This document shows, piece by piece, positions 27,063 through 34,040 of a stretch of 40,157 nucleotides of DNA (its first letter is position 1; every line of letters starts with the position of its first letter). The stretch spans positions 1 through 40,157 of IMG/VR virus record IMGVR_UViG_3300023179_000232; one strand, written 5' to 3'. Made by a program: the position numbers and the translations under genes. Source of the DNA: a virus. Under the pieces are notes generated by a model. It had not been told where the DNA came from. It saw nothing but the letters and a program-made list of their open reading frames with translations, and searched no databases.

Positions 27063-27244
27063 ACACAGAAGCAGAACTAAAGCTGATAACCTTCCGGTTG
27101 GTCGAAATCACAGCCATACAGTTCAGCGTCGAAGCAACGCTGTGCCGATGGTGGAAATGGCGAAACGACGACGAGCATTGGCGCAACCGCGTCCGCAACT
27201 GCATCGCAGTCCTTCGCAAACTCAAACAAGCGAGGTGGGCCTAA
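27059..27244 (+). CDS. Small helical protein, unknown
   Basis: A 61-residue protein with a long amphipathic helix (ELKLITFRLVEITAIQFSVEATLCRWWKW) and a basic end (RVRNCIAVLRKLKQARWA). ATG and TGA overlap the neighbouring genes on both sides. No function can be given; it sits among small early genes before recT. Confidence 0.45.
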   Translation: MNTEAELKLITFRLVEITAIQFSVEATLCRWWKWRNDDEHWRNRVRNCIAVLRKLKQARWA

Positions 27245-27405
27245 TGGACTACCTCATCATCGTCATCCTCGTAGGGATGTGGATCTGCACCGTCATCGGT
27301 GCCTACAGCGCCGGTTGGATGTCCGGCTGGGATAGGTCGCAGGCGCATCACAAATGGAGCCGCTGGCTGCTCCGCAAATACGAAAACCGATCAGTCCGTT
27401 TTTAG
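27244..27405 (+). CDS. Single-helix membrane protein, unknown
   Basis: A 53-residue ORF with an N-terminal membrane helix (residues 3-22, YLIIVILVGMWICTVIGAYS) and a basic cytoplasmic-type tail (HHKWSRWLLRKYENRSVRF). Its ATG overlaps the preceding stop (TAATGG). Early single-helix proteins of this kind may be involved in superinfection control or host inhibition, but nothing specific is visible. Confidence 0.5.
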   Translation: MDYLIIVILVGMWICTVIGAYSAGWMSGWDRSQAHHKWSRWLLRKYENRSVRF

Positions 27406-27482
27406 GCATGCACAACACCAAACAAAACCCGCCGGAGCAGCATGCCGCCCCGACGGGTCACACAATGAAGGGACAAAATACA

Positions 27483-28220
27483 ATGAGTGAACAAAATGGT
27501 CAACTGGCTCTTCAGAAGACCCAACCCGTCGAGATCCAACTCGACCAACATGGAGTGCAACTGCGCTCCTTCGACGAGATGGCCCGCTTTTGCAAGGCCG
27601 TCGTGAACAGTGGACTGGCTCCGAAGGGCTTTAGCTCGCCGGAGGCCGTCATGGTCGCCGTCCAGCATGGCTTGGAACTGGGCCTCGCGCCGATGCAGGC
27701 GCTCCAGTCCATCGCCATCATCAACGGAAAGCCCTGCATCTACGGTGATGCGGCGCTGGCGCTCTGCACCGCGCACCCGTCGTTTCTAGACATCGAAGAA
27801 ACGGTGGGCCGCGACGGAACAGCCGATGGACACATGGCCACATGCGTGGTCAAGCGCCGCGACCGCAGCGCCGTCGTCCGCACGTTCTCCGAGGGCGACG
27901 CCAAGAAGGCGGGCCTGTGGGGCAAGTCCGGCCCGTGGCAGCAATACCCCAGCCGCATGCTCCAGATGCGGGCAAGGTCGTGGGCGCTGCGCGATGCCTT
28001 CCCCGACGCGCTGCGCGGTCTGGGCATCCGCGAGGAGGTGAGCGACTACCAAGTGAAGGTGGCCCGCGGGCGCGAGGTCGCGTCGAGCGTGGTGCTGCCG
28101 GACGCTCCGAAGAGCGCCGAGGACTTTTTTGAGTCCGCGGTCAGCGCCGACGTCAGCCAACGCGCCGCGCTGGAAGACATCGAAACCGGCGACCTCTTTG
28201 GAAAGGCGGTGGCACGATGA
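27483..28220 (+). CDS. recT: RecT-family single-strand annealing protein
   Basis: A 245-residue recombinase that anneals complementary single strands. Family stretches are clear: MARFCKAVVNSGLAPKGFSSPEAVMVAVQHG, LELGLAPMQALQSIAIINGKP, YGDAALALC, TFSEGDAKKAGLWGKSGPW, and QYPSRMLQMRARSWALRDAFPDALRGL. It is paired with the RecE-like exonuclease 300 bases downstream, a standard phage recombination module. I chose ATG 27483 because AAGGG precedes it at usable distance. In-frame ATGs at 27408 and 27465 would add up to 25 low-complexity residues. Confidence 0.88.
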   Translation: MSEQNGQLALQKTQPVEIQLDQHGVQLRSFDEMARFCKAVVNSGLAPKGFSSPEAVMVAVQHGLELGLAPMQALQSIAIINGKPCIYGDAALALCTAHPSFLDIEETVGRDGTADGHMATCVVKRRDRSAVVRTFSEGDAKKAGLWGKSGPWQQYPSRMLQMRARSWALRDAFPDALRGLGIREEVSDYQVKVARGREVASSVVLPDAPKSAEDFFESAVSADVSQRAALEDIETGDLFGKAVAR

Positions 28221-28399
28221 AGCGCATCATCACGCCGAAGGTCGCCAAGGAGGCCGGTTACCGCGCCATGACCAACCCGTATGTCCTGCCCAAGGAAGCT
28301 GACATGCTGCAAAGCGTCGTCCTCGACATGACCCGCGCCAAGGCCGACTACGCGCTCGTCGCGGTCAGCGAAGATTCAGTGGAGGTGTGGCGCAAATGA
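28217..28399 (+). CDS. Small protein between recT and exonuclease, unknown
   Basis: A 60-residue protein coupled by ATGA on both sides. The composition (KRIITPKVAKEAGYRAMTNPYVLPKEADMLQ, then DYALVAVSEDSVEVWRK) suggests a compact α/β fold with a final β-hairpin. No family is recognised. Its constant coupling with recT and the exonuclease suggests a recombination accessory role. Confidence 0.5.
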   Translation: MKRIITPKVAKEAGYRAMTNPYVLPKEADMLQSVVLDMTRAKADYALVAVSEDSVEVWRK

Positions 28400-28536
28400 G
28401 CGACTACGACTACGAACGCGACGACCGCTGCGACGACGAAGCCAACGAAGGTTTGGCCATCAAGCAAGCCTACGAATGCGCCCGCCGTCATGGCGTGCCG
28501 TTCACCGGACTACCGGAGGATGACGACAATGAATAG
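28396..28536 (+). CDS. Very acidic small protein, unknown
   Basis: A 46-residue acidic ORF (SDYDYERDDRCDDEANEG; about 17 Asp/Glu). It carries the GGAGG that serves as the ribosome-binding site for the exonuclease gene, whose ATG lies within its last codons. Acidic micro-proteins in early operons can mimic DNA, but with no partner known this is only a thought. Confidence 0.45.
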   Translation: MSDYDYERDDRCDDEANEGLAIKQAYECARRHGVPFTGLPEDDDNE

Positions 28537-29341
28537 CGGCATCCTCTCGCTGCCGGAAGCGCAGTATCGCGCCGCCGAAGGCATCAGCAAATCTATGCTT
28601 GACTGGATCGCGCCGCCCAAAACTCCGGCGCACTTCAAGGCCAAGCTCGACGGCCTAATCCCCGACGAGCAGACGCCCGCCATGCGCTTGGGCAGCATGA
28701 TCCATCGCGCCATTTTGGAGCCGGAGACGGTTGCAGGCGCGTGGGTCGTCAAGCCGGAGGGCATGAAGTTCACGACCAAGGAGGGCAAGGAGTGGCAGGC
28801 CGCGCAAACGCTGCCGATCATCACCGCCGCCGAGGCTGATACTATCACCGGCATGCGCGAAAGCGTGTGGTCGCATCCCGCGGTGAAGCGGGTGTTGGCC
28901 AATGCGAAGACCGAAGTTTCGCTATTCGCAAATGGCGAAGACGGCGTCCTTCGTAAGGCCCGCATCGATGCACTGCCGGACGGCGGCAACGTCATTGTGG
29001 ACATCAAGTCCTGCCAGTCAGCCGATCCGGACATGATGGCCAAGTCAGTCGTCAGCTACCGCTACGATGTGCAGGCCGCGTATTACCTCGACCTGTGCCA
29101 GTTGCTTGGCATCGACAAGAGCGAGTTCCTGTTCGTCTGCGTGGAGAAGACGCCGCCGTTTGCGGTCGCCGTCTACGCACTCGACCAGCAAGCCGTTGAG
29201 TGGGGCCGCAAGCAATACCAGCGCGACCTCGCCGCGGTGCGTAACTGCATGGCTGAAGACCACTGGCCGTCGTTTACGCAGGAGATCACAACGCTCGCGC
29301 TTCCGGCGTGGGCGCAGCGTCAAGCGGAGGCGGTGCTATGA
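28529..29341 (+). CDS. RecE-like PD-(D/E)XK exonuclease
   Basis: A 270-residue nuclease of the exodeoxyribonuclease VIII type, resecting double-strand ends to feed RecT. Motifs: Y-R-A-A-E-G-I-S-K-S near the start, LGSMIHRAILEPE (residues about 50-62), the active-site block RKARIDALPDGGNVIVDIKSC containing D and D-x-K (about 146-166), and YRYDVQAAYYLD with the conserved Gln-Ala. The gene begins at ATG 28529 after GGAGG, inside the preceding small ORF. Together with recT it forms a complete homologous recombination pair. Confidence 0.82.
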   Translation: MNSGILSLPEAQYRAAEGISKSMLDWIAPPKTPAHFKAKLDGLIPDEQTPAMRLGSMIHRAILEPETVAGAWVVKPEGMKFTTKEGKEWQAAQTLPIITAAEADTITGMRESVWSHPAVKRVLANAKTEVSLFANGEDGVLRKARIDALPDGGNVIVDIKSCQSADPDMMAKSVVSYRYDVQAAYYLDLCQLLGIDKSEFLFVCVEKTPPFAVAVYALDQQAVEWGRKQYQRDLAAVRNCMAEDHWPSFTQEITTLALPAWAQRQAEAVL

Positions 29342-29637
29342 GAACCGTTGAAACCATTAGTCGTGAATACGACGTCTTGTTCAACGACTTCACCAAAGTC
29401 AGTGACGAACTAAAAAAGGCATACGCTGATATGGACGTCCTGCGCCGCAAGGCCAGCGATGCGGAAAAAAAGCACAACAAGTTGATCGACGAATACAATG
29501 AAGTCGTCGAAAGGCTAAACAGAAGCACCGACAAACTTGCCAATGCGCGGTTTGAGATACGGGCAGAAAAGCGCGTCAACGAGGTGCTGCTTGAAGTGTT
29601 GCGACTTGGTCGCCGCGAACAGGAGGCCGAGGAGTAA
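29338..29637 (+). CDS. Coiled-coil protein, unknown
   Basis: A 99-residue, highly charged protein predicted to be one continuous coiled coil (EYDVLFNDFTKVSDELKKAYAD, then KKHNKLIDEYNEVVERLNR). ATGA overlap with the exonuclease and TAATG with the next gene. It may be a scaffold or accessory factor for the recombination complex. No family. Confidence 0.5.
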   Translation: MRTVETISREYDVLFNDFTKVSDELKKAYADMDVLRRKASDAEKKHNKLIDEYNEVVERLNRSTDKLANARFEIRAEKRVNEVLLEVLRLGRREQEAEE

Positions 29638-29948
29638 TGACCGAAAAAGCCTACGTTCCGTATTGGAGCCGAGGCGTATCGCCCGCCGAGTGGCGTCAGC
29701 GTCTGATGACGCTGGCGCTGCCGGTGCGGCATGCCGCAGCGCGGATCATCTGGTGGGAGACATTGTCCCTCCGGCTGGTTCCCGAACGGGATGATTCGCT
29801 CGACGACATGCTCAAACACGGCGCGGAAGTTCCCGACGAGGAACTCCAAGCCGCGCTGATCAAGATCGGACTTCCGGAAGGCTTTGTCCGCCGCCGGATC
29901 ACCACCCCACCACCGCGCCCACCGCGGCGCAAGAAACCCACACCATGA
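29637..29948 (+). CDS. Unknown protein with Pro-rich tail
   Basis: A 103-residue protein: YVPYWSRGVSPAEWRQRL, then a helix with LALPVRHAAARIIWWETLSLR, and a Pro/Arg-rich tail TTPPPRPPRRKKPTP. It lies between the coiled-coil gene and rusA in the same operon. I recognise no family. Confidence 0.5.
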   Translation: MTEKAYVPYWSRGVSPAEWRQRLMTLALPVRHAAARIIWWETLSLRLVPERDDSLDDMLKHGAEVPDEELQAALIKIGLPEGFVRRRITTPPPRPPRRKKPTP

Positions 29949-30340
29949 TCACAGCAATTATTTTTGGGGAACCCTCGACGGTGACCGCCCAGCAAAAGGG
30001 CGTCTTCGTCCGCGGGGGCAAACCCATGTTCTTCACCAAAAAGAAAGTGGCCGACGCGCAGACCGCGCTGGTGGCCGCGCTCAAGAAACACGCACCGCGC
30101 CAGCCGATAGATTATCCGGTCTTGATCAAGCTGAAGTTCGCTTTCGGTCGCACCAAGGCCCGACCCAACGAGCGGCGGCACGGCAAGCGACCGGACATCG
30201 ATAACTTGGCCAAGGGCGTTCTCGACTGCCTGCGACCGGCGGGCTGGATCACTGACGACGCGCTGGTTGACCAGTTTGTCGCGGAGAAGTGCCGCACCGA
30301 GGAGCCGTATTTGGAAGTCACACTGAAGGAGGCGTTGTGA
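29945..30340 (+). CDS. rusA: RusA-type Holliday junction resolvase
   Basis: A 131-residue endodeoxyribonuclease that would resolve recombination junctions and replication branches. The family signature is plain: GKRPDIDNLAKGVLDCL, then GWITDDALVDQFVAEKC, giving the catalytic Asp cluster (about D78, D80, D96-D97). N-terminal β-strands (AIIFGEPSTVTAQQKG) replace the more usual PPSVNHY start. AAGGAGG inside its 3' end serves the next gene. Confidence 0.88.
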   Translation: MITAIIFGEPSTVTAQQKGVFVRGGKPMFFTKKKVADAQTALVAALKKHAPRQPIDYPVLIKLKFAFGRTKARPNERRHGKRPDIDNLAKGVLDCLRPAGWITDDALVDQFVAEKCRTEEPYLEVTLKEAL

Positions 30341-31176
30341 AACGCCCATCGTTCCAATTTTACCCGTCCGACTGGCGCAACGACTCCGGCCTCCGGCTCT
30401 GCTCGCTGGCGGCGCGGGGGCTGTGGGTCGAGATGATGTGCATCGCCCACGAGTGCGACGAATACGGCAAACTCACGCAAAACGGCAGGGGTTTCTCGCA
30501 CAAAACCCTTGCAAAACTTGTGGGTTTGTCGCCGCAAACCTGCCTCAAATTATTGAAAGAACTGGAGGAGAATAAAGTGTTCTCCCGCGACGAAAACGGC
30601 GCGATTTATTCGCGGCGAATGGTTCGTGATGAGGAGATTAGGAAGATTCGGGCCGAGGCCGGAAGCAAGGGCGGCAACCCGATTTTGCTTGGGAATTTGG
30701 TTAAGCAAAACGGCAAGCAAAAACCAACCCCTTCTTCTTCATCTTCATCTTCTATAGATCATTCTATCCGCCGCGGGTGGACTTTGGAGGAGGTCATTGC
30801 CGCCGGTCAGATGGCCAGCGTGACGCCGGAGGTCTGCAAGGCGTATTACGACGCCCGCGAGGCCGTCGGCTGGGTGGATCGAAATGCCATCGCCATCAAG
30901 TCCATGCCGCATGACTTGTCACGCTTCGCCGCCCATTGGGCCGAGAACGAGCGTAAACGCCCCTCCAAGGCTTTGACTAAACCAAAAGGGGTCTGGGATG
31001 CCAAACAGGGCATCGACGCCTTAAACGCGAAGCTGGAGCGAATGAAGGCCAATCCCAAGTTCCGGCGGCATAAGCCAGAGACGCCTTGGGAGACGGAGTG
31101 GACGCCGGAGGCCAAAGCCGAGGTCGCCGCGATCCGCGCCAAGATCCGCGAATTGGAAGGGGTGGTGGCGGCGTGA
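30337..31176 (+). CDS. Replication-initiator-like winged-helix protein
   Basis: A 279-residue protein starting at GTG (GTGA overlap, AAGGAGG before it). The N-terminus KRPSFQFYPSDWRNDSGLRLCSLAARGLW is the hallmark of a phage replication/helicase-loader-like family. It is followed by a winged-helix region (KTLAKLVGLSPQTCLKLLKELEENKVFS). A Ser-only linker (SSSSSSS, 30730-30755) leads to a C-terminal part with EAVGWVDRNAIAIKSM. It likely recruits host DNA polymerase machinery, since no phage polymerase gene is present. A one-mismatch dispersed motif lies in the codons for ALTKPK. Confidence 0.7.
   Translation: MKRPSFQFYPSDWRNDSGLRLCSLAARGLWVEMMCIAHECDEYGKLTQNGRGFSHKTLAKLVGLSPQTCLKLLKELEENKVFSRDENGAIYSRRMVRDEEIRKIRAEAGSKGGNPILLGNLVKQNGKQKPTPSSSSSSSIDHSIRRGWTLEEVIAAGQMASVTPEVCKAYYDAREAVGWVDRNAIAIKSMPHDLSRFAAHWAENERKRPSKALTKPKGVWDAKQGIDALNAKLERMKANPKFRRHKPETPWETEWTPEAKAEVAAIRAKIRELEGVVAA
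30970..30983 (-). promoter_or_regulatory. Dispersed motif site 9 (reverse, intragenic; 13/14)
   Basis: On the minus strand it is GGTTTAGTCAAAGC with exact core. It lies inside the initiator-like gene. If it binds a protein, it could influence replication at an internal origin as well as transcription; chance is the alternative. Confidence 0.4.
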
Positions 31177-31207
31177 ACCCATTTGACCACACCCATAAAA
31201 TCGCGTC

Positions 31208-31414
31208 ATGCCCAACACGCTGGAGAGCTACATTGAGCATGTCCTCCACGACGACGAGATCACGGTGATGAACATCCTTGCCGAGCATTGCTATCTCGTC
31301 AGCGACAACGCCTTTCGGGCCGGTGACGTCGCCAACTCCGGCGAAGTGGTCGCGTGGATCGAACGCAACCCGCAATACTTTCGGCGCGGTTTAGTCAAAA
31401 CAAAACGGCGATGA
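31208..31414 (+). CDS. Small protein, unknown
   Basis: A 68-residue protein, helical and acidic in the first part (TLESYIEHVLHDDEITVMNILAEHCYLVSDNAFRAGDV), ending in a basic tail (FRRGLVKTKRR). The last codons coincide with the exact dispersed motif at 31388, so the tail GLVKTK is encoded by it. No family recognised. Confidence 0.5.
   Translation: MPNTLESYIEHVLHDDEITVMNILAEHCYLVSDNAFRAGDVANSGEVVAWIERNPQYFRRGLVKTKRR
31388..31401 (+). promoter_or_regulatory. Dispersed motif site 10 (exact)
   Basis: GGTTTAGTCAAAAC overlaps the last codons of the gene ending at 31414 and precedes the ATG at 31411 by nine bases. Exactness and the position before a start codon argue for function despite coding overlap. 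Confidence 0.65.
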
Positions 31415-31524
31415 AACCTTCCGGCGGAACAGGCTGTGTCAACTCGCGTGTGCAAGGGGCATATGTGTGTGGGGGTCGCTTCGGTATGACGCTAATCGAA
31501 GCCCGCCGGAACTTTTTCCGATGA
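31411..31524 (+). CDS. Small ORF of 37 codons, uncertain
   Basis: ATG 31411 overlaps the previous TGA (ATGA) and the stop overlaps the next start. The translation (MKPSGGTGCVNSRVQGAYVC, then GMTLIEARRNFFR) is Gly/Arg-rich with no recognisable domain. The double overlap supports translation, possibly only to couple the neighbours. Confidence 0.35.
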   Translation: MKPSGGTGCVNSRVQGAYVCGGRFGMTLIEARRNFFR

Positions 31525-31895
31525 TGCTGGAACTGCAACGCCCGTTCCCCGTGGACACGCCGATCGGCTACGGCTGGGCGATCATCGTTTCACGCGAAAG
31601 CGGACTGGCCAACGACATTTGGACATGCGCGATGGAACGCGACGGCGCGATCTGCCACTTCCGCAGCGATCAAATCTGGGCGCTCCCCAACGGGACGCTC
31701 GACATCAACACAACACCAACACCAACACAACCATGCAACAATACAACGACGATAACCGAGGAGCAGCGTTCCCGCGCCAGAGCGATAATCCAAAAGCTCC
31801 AAAGTGGTCTGGCCCCGTCAAAATCGACGGCAAAGACTACGAGATCAGCATCTGGGAACAAACCAGCAAAAGCGGGAAGGACTTCCTCTCGCTGA
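31521..31895 (+). CDS. Small protein with 3' end overlapping the SSB-like gene
   Basis: A 124-codon frame. Its first 65 residues look like a real phage protein (MMLELQRPFPVDTPIGYGWAI, then GAICHFRSDQIWALPNGTLDIN). The rest (TTTPTPTQP, then Arg/Ser/Lys-rich) is what one expects from reading the next gene out of frame. The overlap with the gene at 31733 is 163 bases, large for this genome. Either both frames are translated or a stop codon was lost. Confidence 0.45.
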   Translation: MMLELQRPFPVDTPIGYGWAIIVSRESGLANDIWTCAMERDGAICHFRSDQIWALPNGTLDINTTPTPTQPCNNTTTITEEQRSRARAIIQKLQSGLAPSKSTAKTTRSASGNKPAKAGRTSSR

Positions 31896-32008
31896 AGTTT
31901 GGCCCGCCGTGGGTGCCGAAGGAAAAGAGCGGCAACTACAACGCGCCGAAACCGGCGGCACCGCGGGTCACTGACGAACCGGCGACGGACGACGACATTC
32001 CGTTTTGA
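31733..32008 (+). CDS. Small SSB/OB-like protein
   Basis: A 91-residue protein. The stretch GAAFPRQSDNPKAPKWSG, then VKIDGKDYEISIWEQTSKSGKDFLSLKF matches the pattern of DUF736-like and single-stranded-DNA-binding-like β-barrel proteins (GxLF…PxxxGxxxxxGxxYxIsxWxkxxksGkxflSlxf). The C-terminus is acidic (TDEPATDDDIPF), typical of SSB tails that recruit partner proteins. It fits a replication helper beside the initiator-like and recombination genes. The start ATG is immediately before the conserved region. Confidence 0.65.
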   Translation: MQQYNDDNRGAAFPRQSDNPKAPKWSGPVKIDGKDYEISIWEQTSKSGKDFLSLKFGPPWVPKEKSGNYNAPKPAAPRVTDEPATDDDIPF

Positions 32009-32439
32009 TCCTGCACGAGACACAAGCAGACCGGCGCACCGAAGCGCGGATCGTCGAAGCCGTCGCCACCAAGCACGGTTTCGGCACCGCGTTTTGCTCC
32101 AAGGCTTACCCCGTGGACTCCATGTTCATGCGGGGCCGGAGGCCGGTCTGCTTTGTCGAGGCAAGGCACCGCAACAATTCCAAGGACAAGTATCCGACCT
32201 TCATGTGGTCGCTGCAAAAGTTCATCCACGCCAAACAGTTTGCGGAGGTGCTGCCGACCGTCCTGCTCGTCGAGTGGGAGGAGGGCATCTTCAGCCACCG
32301 GATCAACGGCGACCACTACGAGATCGGCTACGTCAACCGCACCGGCACGACCGGACGCACCAGCGCCGACAACGAGCCGGTCATCGAAATACCGACCGAC
32401 AAGTTCAAACAGGAAATACCGAGGGAATACGAATGGTAA
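32005..32439 (+). CDS. Small PD-(D/E)XK-nuclease-like protein
   Basis: A 144-residue protein starting at TTG, overlapping the previous TGA. RRTEARIVEAVATKHGFG, then YPVDSMFMRGRRPVCFVEARHRN, and YPTFMWSLQKFIHAKQFAEV recall a minimal restriction-endonuclease fold: an N-terminal acidic helix, D37 or D38 in the β-hairpin, E-A-R where E-x-K is usual, then a Ser/Lys-containing helix. Related short phage proteins accompany replication genes. The Lys-to-Arg change at the third catalytic position leaves activity uncertain. It overlaps the next gene by seven bases. Confidence 0.5.
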   Translation: MILHETQADRRTEARIVEAVATKHGFGTAFCSKAYPVDSMFMRGRRPVCFVEARHRNNSKDKYPTFMWSLQKFIHAKQFAEVLPTVLLVEWEEGIFSHRINGDHYEIGYVNRTGTTGRTSADNEPVIEIPTDKFKQEIPREYEW

Positions 32440-33105
32440 AGATCGACTACGCCATCCAAACATCCGAGCGCACCCGCGACCGGCTGACGCTTTGCGAAAA
32501 CTGGACGCGCCACGTTCAGAAACCCAGCACCGTCCGGTTCATCAGCGATGAGCAAGTGGGGCGAGGGGATTACTTGTCAGCCATCGACAAGACGATATTT
32601 GCCATCGACACGTTCCAAGTTCGCTACGACTGGCTCTACATCGTGGACGACGACGGCTACGTTGTTCCGCGGCGCTTGGAATTGCGACTGATCGACCTCG
32701 ACCCCGACGAGCATCATGCCATCGGCTGCGTGCAGGGCGTGCTATCCAACGAGACGCACAAGTTTCCGGCGCTGCATGGCGGGTGCGGCTACGCGCTCTC
32801 ACGCGCCACCGCGCTGGCACTGCAACAGCGGCATTGGCATGGCGAACTGGTGGCACCACCGCAGCAGCGATGCGACGGTTGCGATCAATCTGCACCTCAT
32901 GCGCGTAATACCGGAGAACGACTCCCGATTTACATGCAATGCGCCAGCGGAAGATGCGACCGAGACATTCATCGCGTGTCACAAAGCGAAACCCGAAGAC
33001 TACGCACGACTCAACAGCGCACAACCGAACATAGTTGAGGCGAGCGAAGCGAAGCCGAATAAGATAGAGTGGTTTAGGAAAAACGTGGTCAAGAGTTTAG
33101 TTTGA
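32433..33105 (+). CDS. Fringe/GT31-like glycosyltransferase, split by an apparent frameshift
   Basis: From ATG 32433 the first frame contains YDWLYIVDDDGYVVP (D72-D74, the metal/sugar-nucleotide-binding DxD) and HGGCGYALSRATAL (residues 115-127), both signatures of Fringe or β-1,3-galactosyltransferase-type enzymes. The frame then degenerates and stops at 33038. In the +1 frame the family continues from about 32848 as WWHHRSSDATVAINLHLMRVIPENDSRF, including the conserved acidic SSDAT, and ends at 33105. The shift must lie between about 32815 and 32847. It could be a true mutation, an assembly error, or +1 programmed frameshifting. Intact, it might glycosylate phage DNA, a virion protein, or host surface sugar. 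Such enzymes are unusual in phages. Confidence 0.6.
33071..33084 (+). promoter_or_regulatory. Degenerate dispersed motif (12/14)
   Basis: GGTTTAGGAAAAAC differs at two central bases. A second partial copy, AGTTTAGTTTGACC, lies at 33095-33108 just before the small-terminase gene. They may be decayed sites; support is weak. Confidence 0.3.
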
Positions 33106-33131
33106 CCAACAGAGTAGAAAAGATTCACGAC

Positions 33132-33530
33132 ATGACTTCTCAAACCGAAAAAGACAAGCGCATCGACGCCATTGCCGACTGGATCATTGACGGCGTGCGT
33201 TACTCTGAACTCGTTGCAAAAACTTGCAGTGAGTGGAAGGTTTGCCCGCGGACGGCTTACAGCTACATCGGCGCGGCCAATGCCATTGTGCGCGACATCC
33301 GCATGACCATGAAGGAATCGCTGGTGCGCGAAGTGGCCGACAACCTCAAGGACACCTACGAGTCAGCGCGGCGCGACAACGACCACAGTGCCGCCACCGG
33401 AGCCATGCGCGAACTGGTCAAGCTCTTGGGTCTGGCCGAACCGGACAAGACCGAGGTCAAGCACGACGCGACCGACCCAATCAAGGCGCTACTGGGCGAA
33501 ATCGTCAACGCACCGGACAAAGCGCAGTAA
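33132..33530 (+). CDS. terS: Small terminase subunit
   Basis: A 132-residue protein that would recognise phage DNA and bring the large subunit for packaging. N-terminal helices with a helix-turn-helix character (DWIIDGVRYSELVAKTCSEWKVCPRTAYSYIGAANAIV) are followed by a charged coiled helix (RDIRMTMKESLVREVADNLKDTYESARR). Then comes SAATGAMRELVKLLGLAEPDK, the oligomerisation pattern of TerS proteins. An in-frame TTG at 33102 would add ten residues. Two structural-type genes separate it from the large subunit, which is unusual. Confidence 0.75.
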   Translation: MTSQTEKDKRIDAIADWIIDGVRYSELVAKTCSEWKVCPRTAYSYIGAANAIVRDIRMTMKESLVREVADNLKDTYESARRDNDHSAATGAMRELVKLLGLAEPDKTEVKHDATDPIKALLGEIVNAPDKAQ

Positions 33531-33549
33531 ACTCTTGCGCCATTTGCGC

Positions 33550-33563
33550 GGTATAGTCAAAAC
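33550..33563 (+). promoter_or_regulatory. Dispersed motif site 11 (13/14)
   Basis: GGTATAGTCAAAAC lies six bases before ATG 33570. It follows TAAACTCTTGCGCCA (33528-33542) and a GCGC-CATTT-GCGC mini-hairpin. The companion sequence is identical to that after the stop at 19168, which supports a composite element repeated at both places. Confidence 0.65.
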
Positions 33564-33569
33564 ACGCCG

Positions 33570-34040
33570 ATGATCAAACCTCGCTACATTTCCAAAGTGT
33601 CCGTTACGCGACCGGACAACACGACGCCCTACACGGCCAACGACGTCCTTGGCACCGACCCAGCCAGCGTCATCCAGTTCACCAACATCGCGCCCGAAGG
33701 CGGCGGCACAATTGTGCTGCTCTACGCTTCCATGCGGATCGACGCCGGATCAAGCACGCAAGGCCAGACGCGCCTGCACCTTTATTCCAGCGCCCCCGCG
33801 GGCATCGCGGACAACGCGGCCTTCAACCTGCCCTCCGGCGACCGCGACAAGTATCTGGGCTACATCACGCTTTCCGCGCCGGTTGATCTGGGCGACACCA
33901 TGTTCACCGAGGACGACTTTCTCCGCAAAACCATCACCGCAACGTCATCTTCCGTGTTTGCCATTGCCGAGACGACCGCGGCTTTCACGCCCGCGGCGAC
34001 AACCGTTCGCGTGTTGGAGTTACGCAGCGTCGAGGCATGA
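33570..34040 (+). CDS. β-rich virion-type protein between terminase genes, unknown
   Basis: A 156-residue protein with repeating β-strand pattern (VSVTRPDNTTPYTANDVLG, TIVLLYASMRIDAGS, RLHLYSSAPAGIADNAAF, YLGYITLSAPVDLGDTMF). This resembles small head-surface or fibre-type domains with a jelly-roll look and a family often found in short-tailed environmental phages. No ligand is suggested. ATG and TGA overlap the next gene (ATGA). Together with the LamG-like gene it forms an insertion between the two terminase genes. Confidence 0.55.
   Translation: MIKPRYISKVSVTRPDNTTPYTANDVLGTDPASVIQFTNIAPEGGGTIVLLYASMRIDAGSSTQGQTRLHLYSSAPAGIADNAAFNLPSGDRDKYLGYITLSAPVDLGDTMFTEDDFLRKTITATSSSVFAIAETTAAFTPAATTVRVLELRSVEA

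Noticed and set aside
31173-31268. GTG-started 31-codon ORF overlapping the initiator stop
   Set aside because: It overlaps the better ORF at 31208 out of frame and its second half is a Ser/Thr/Arg shadow.
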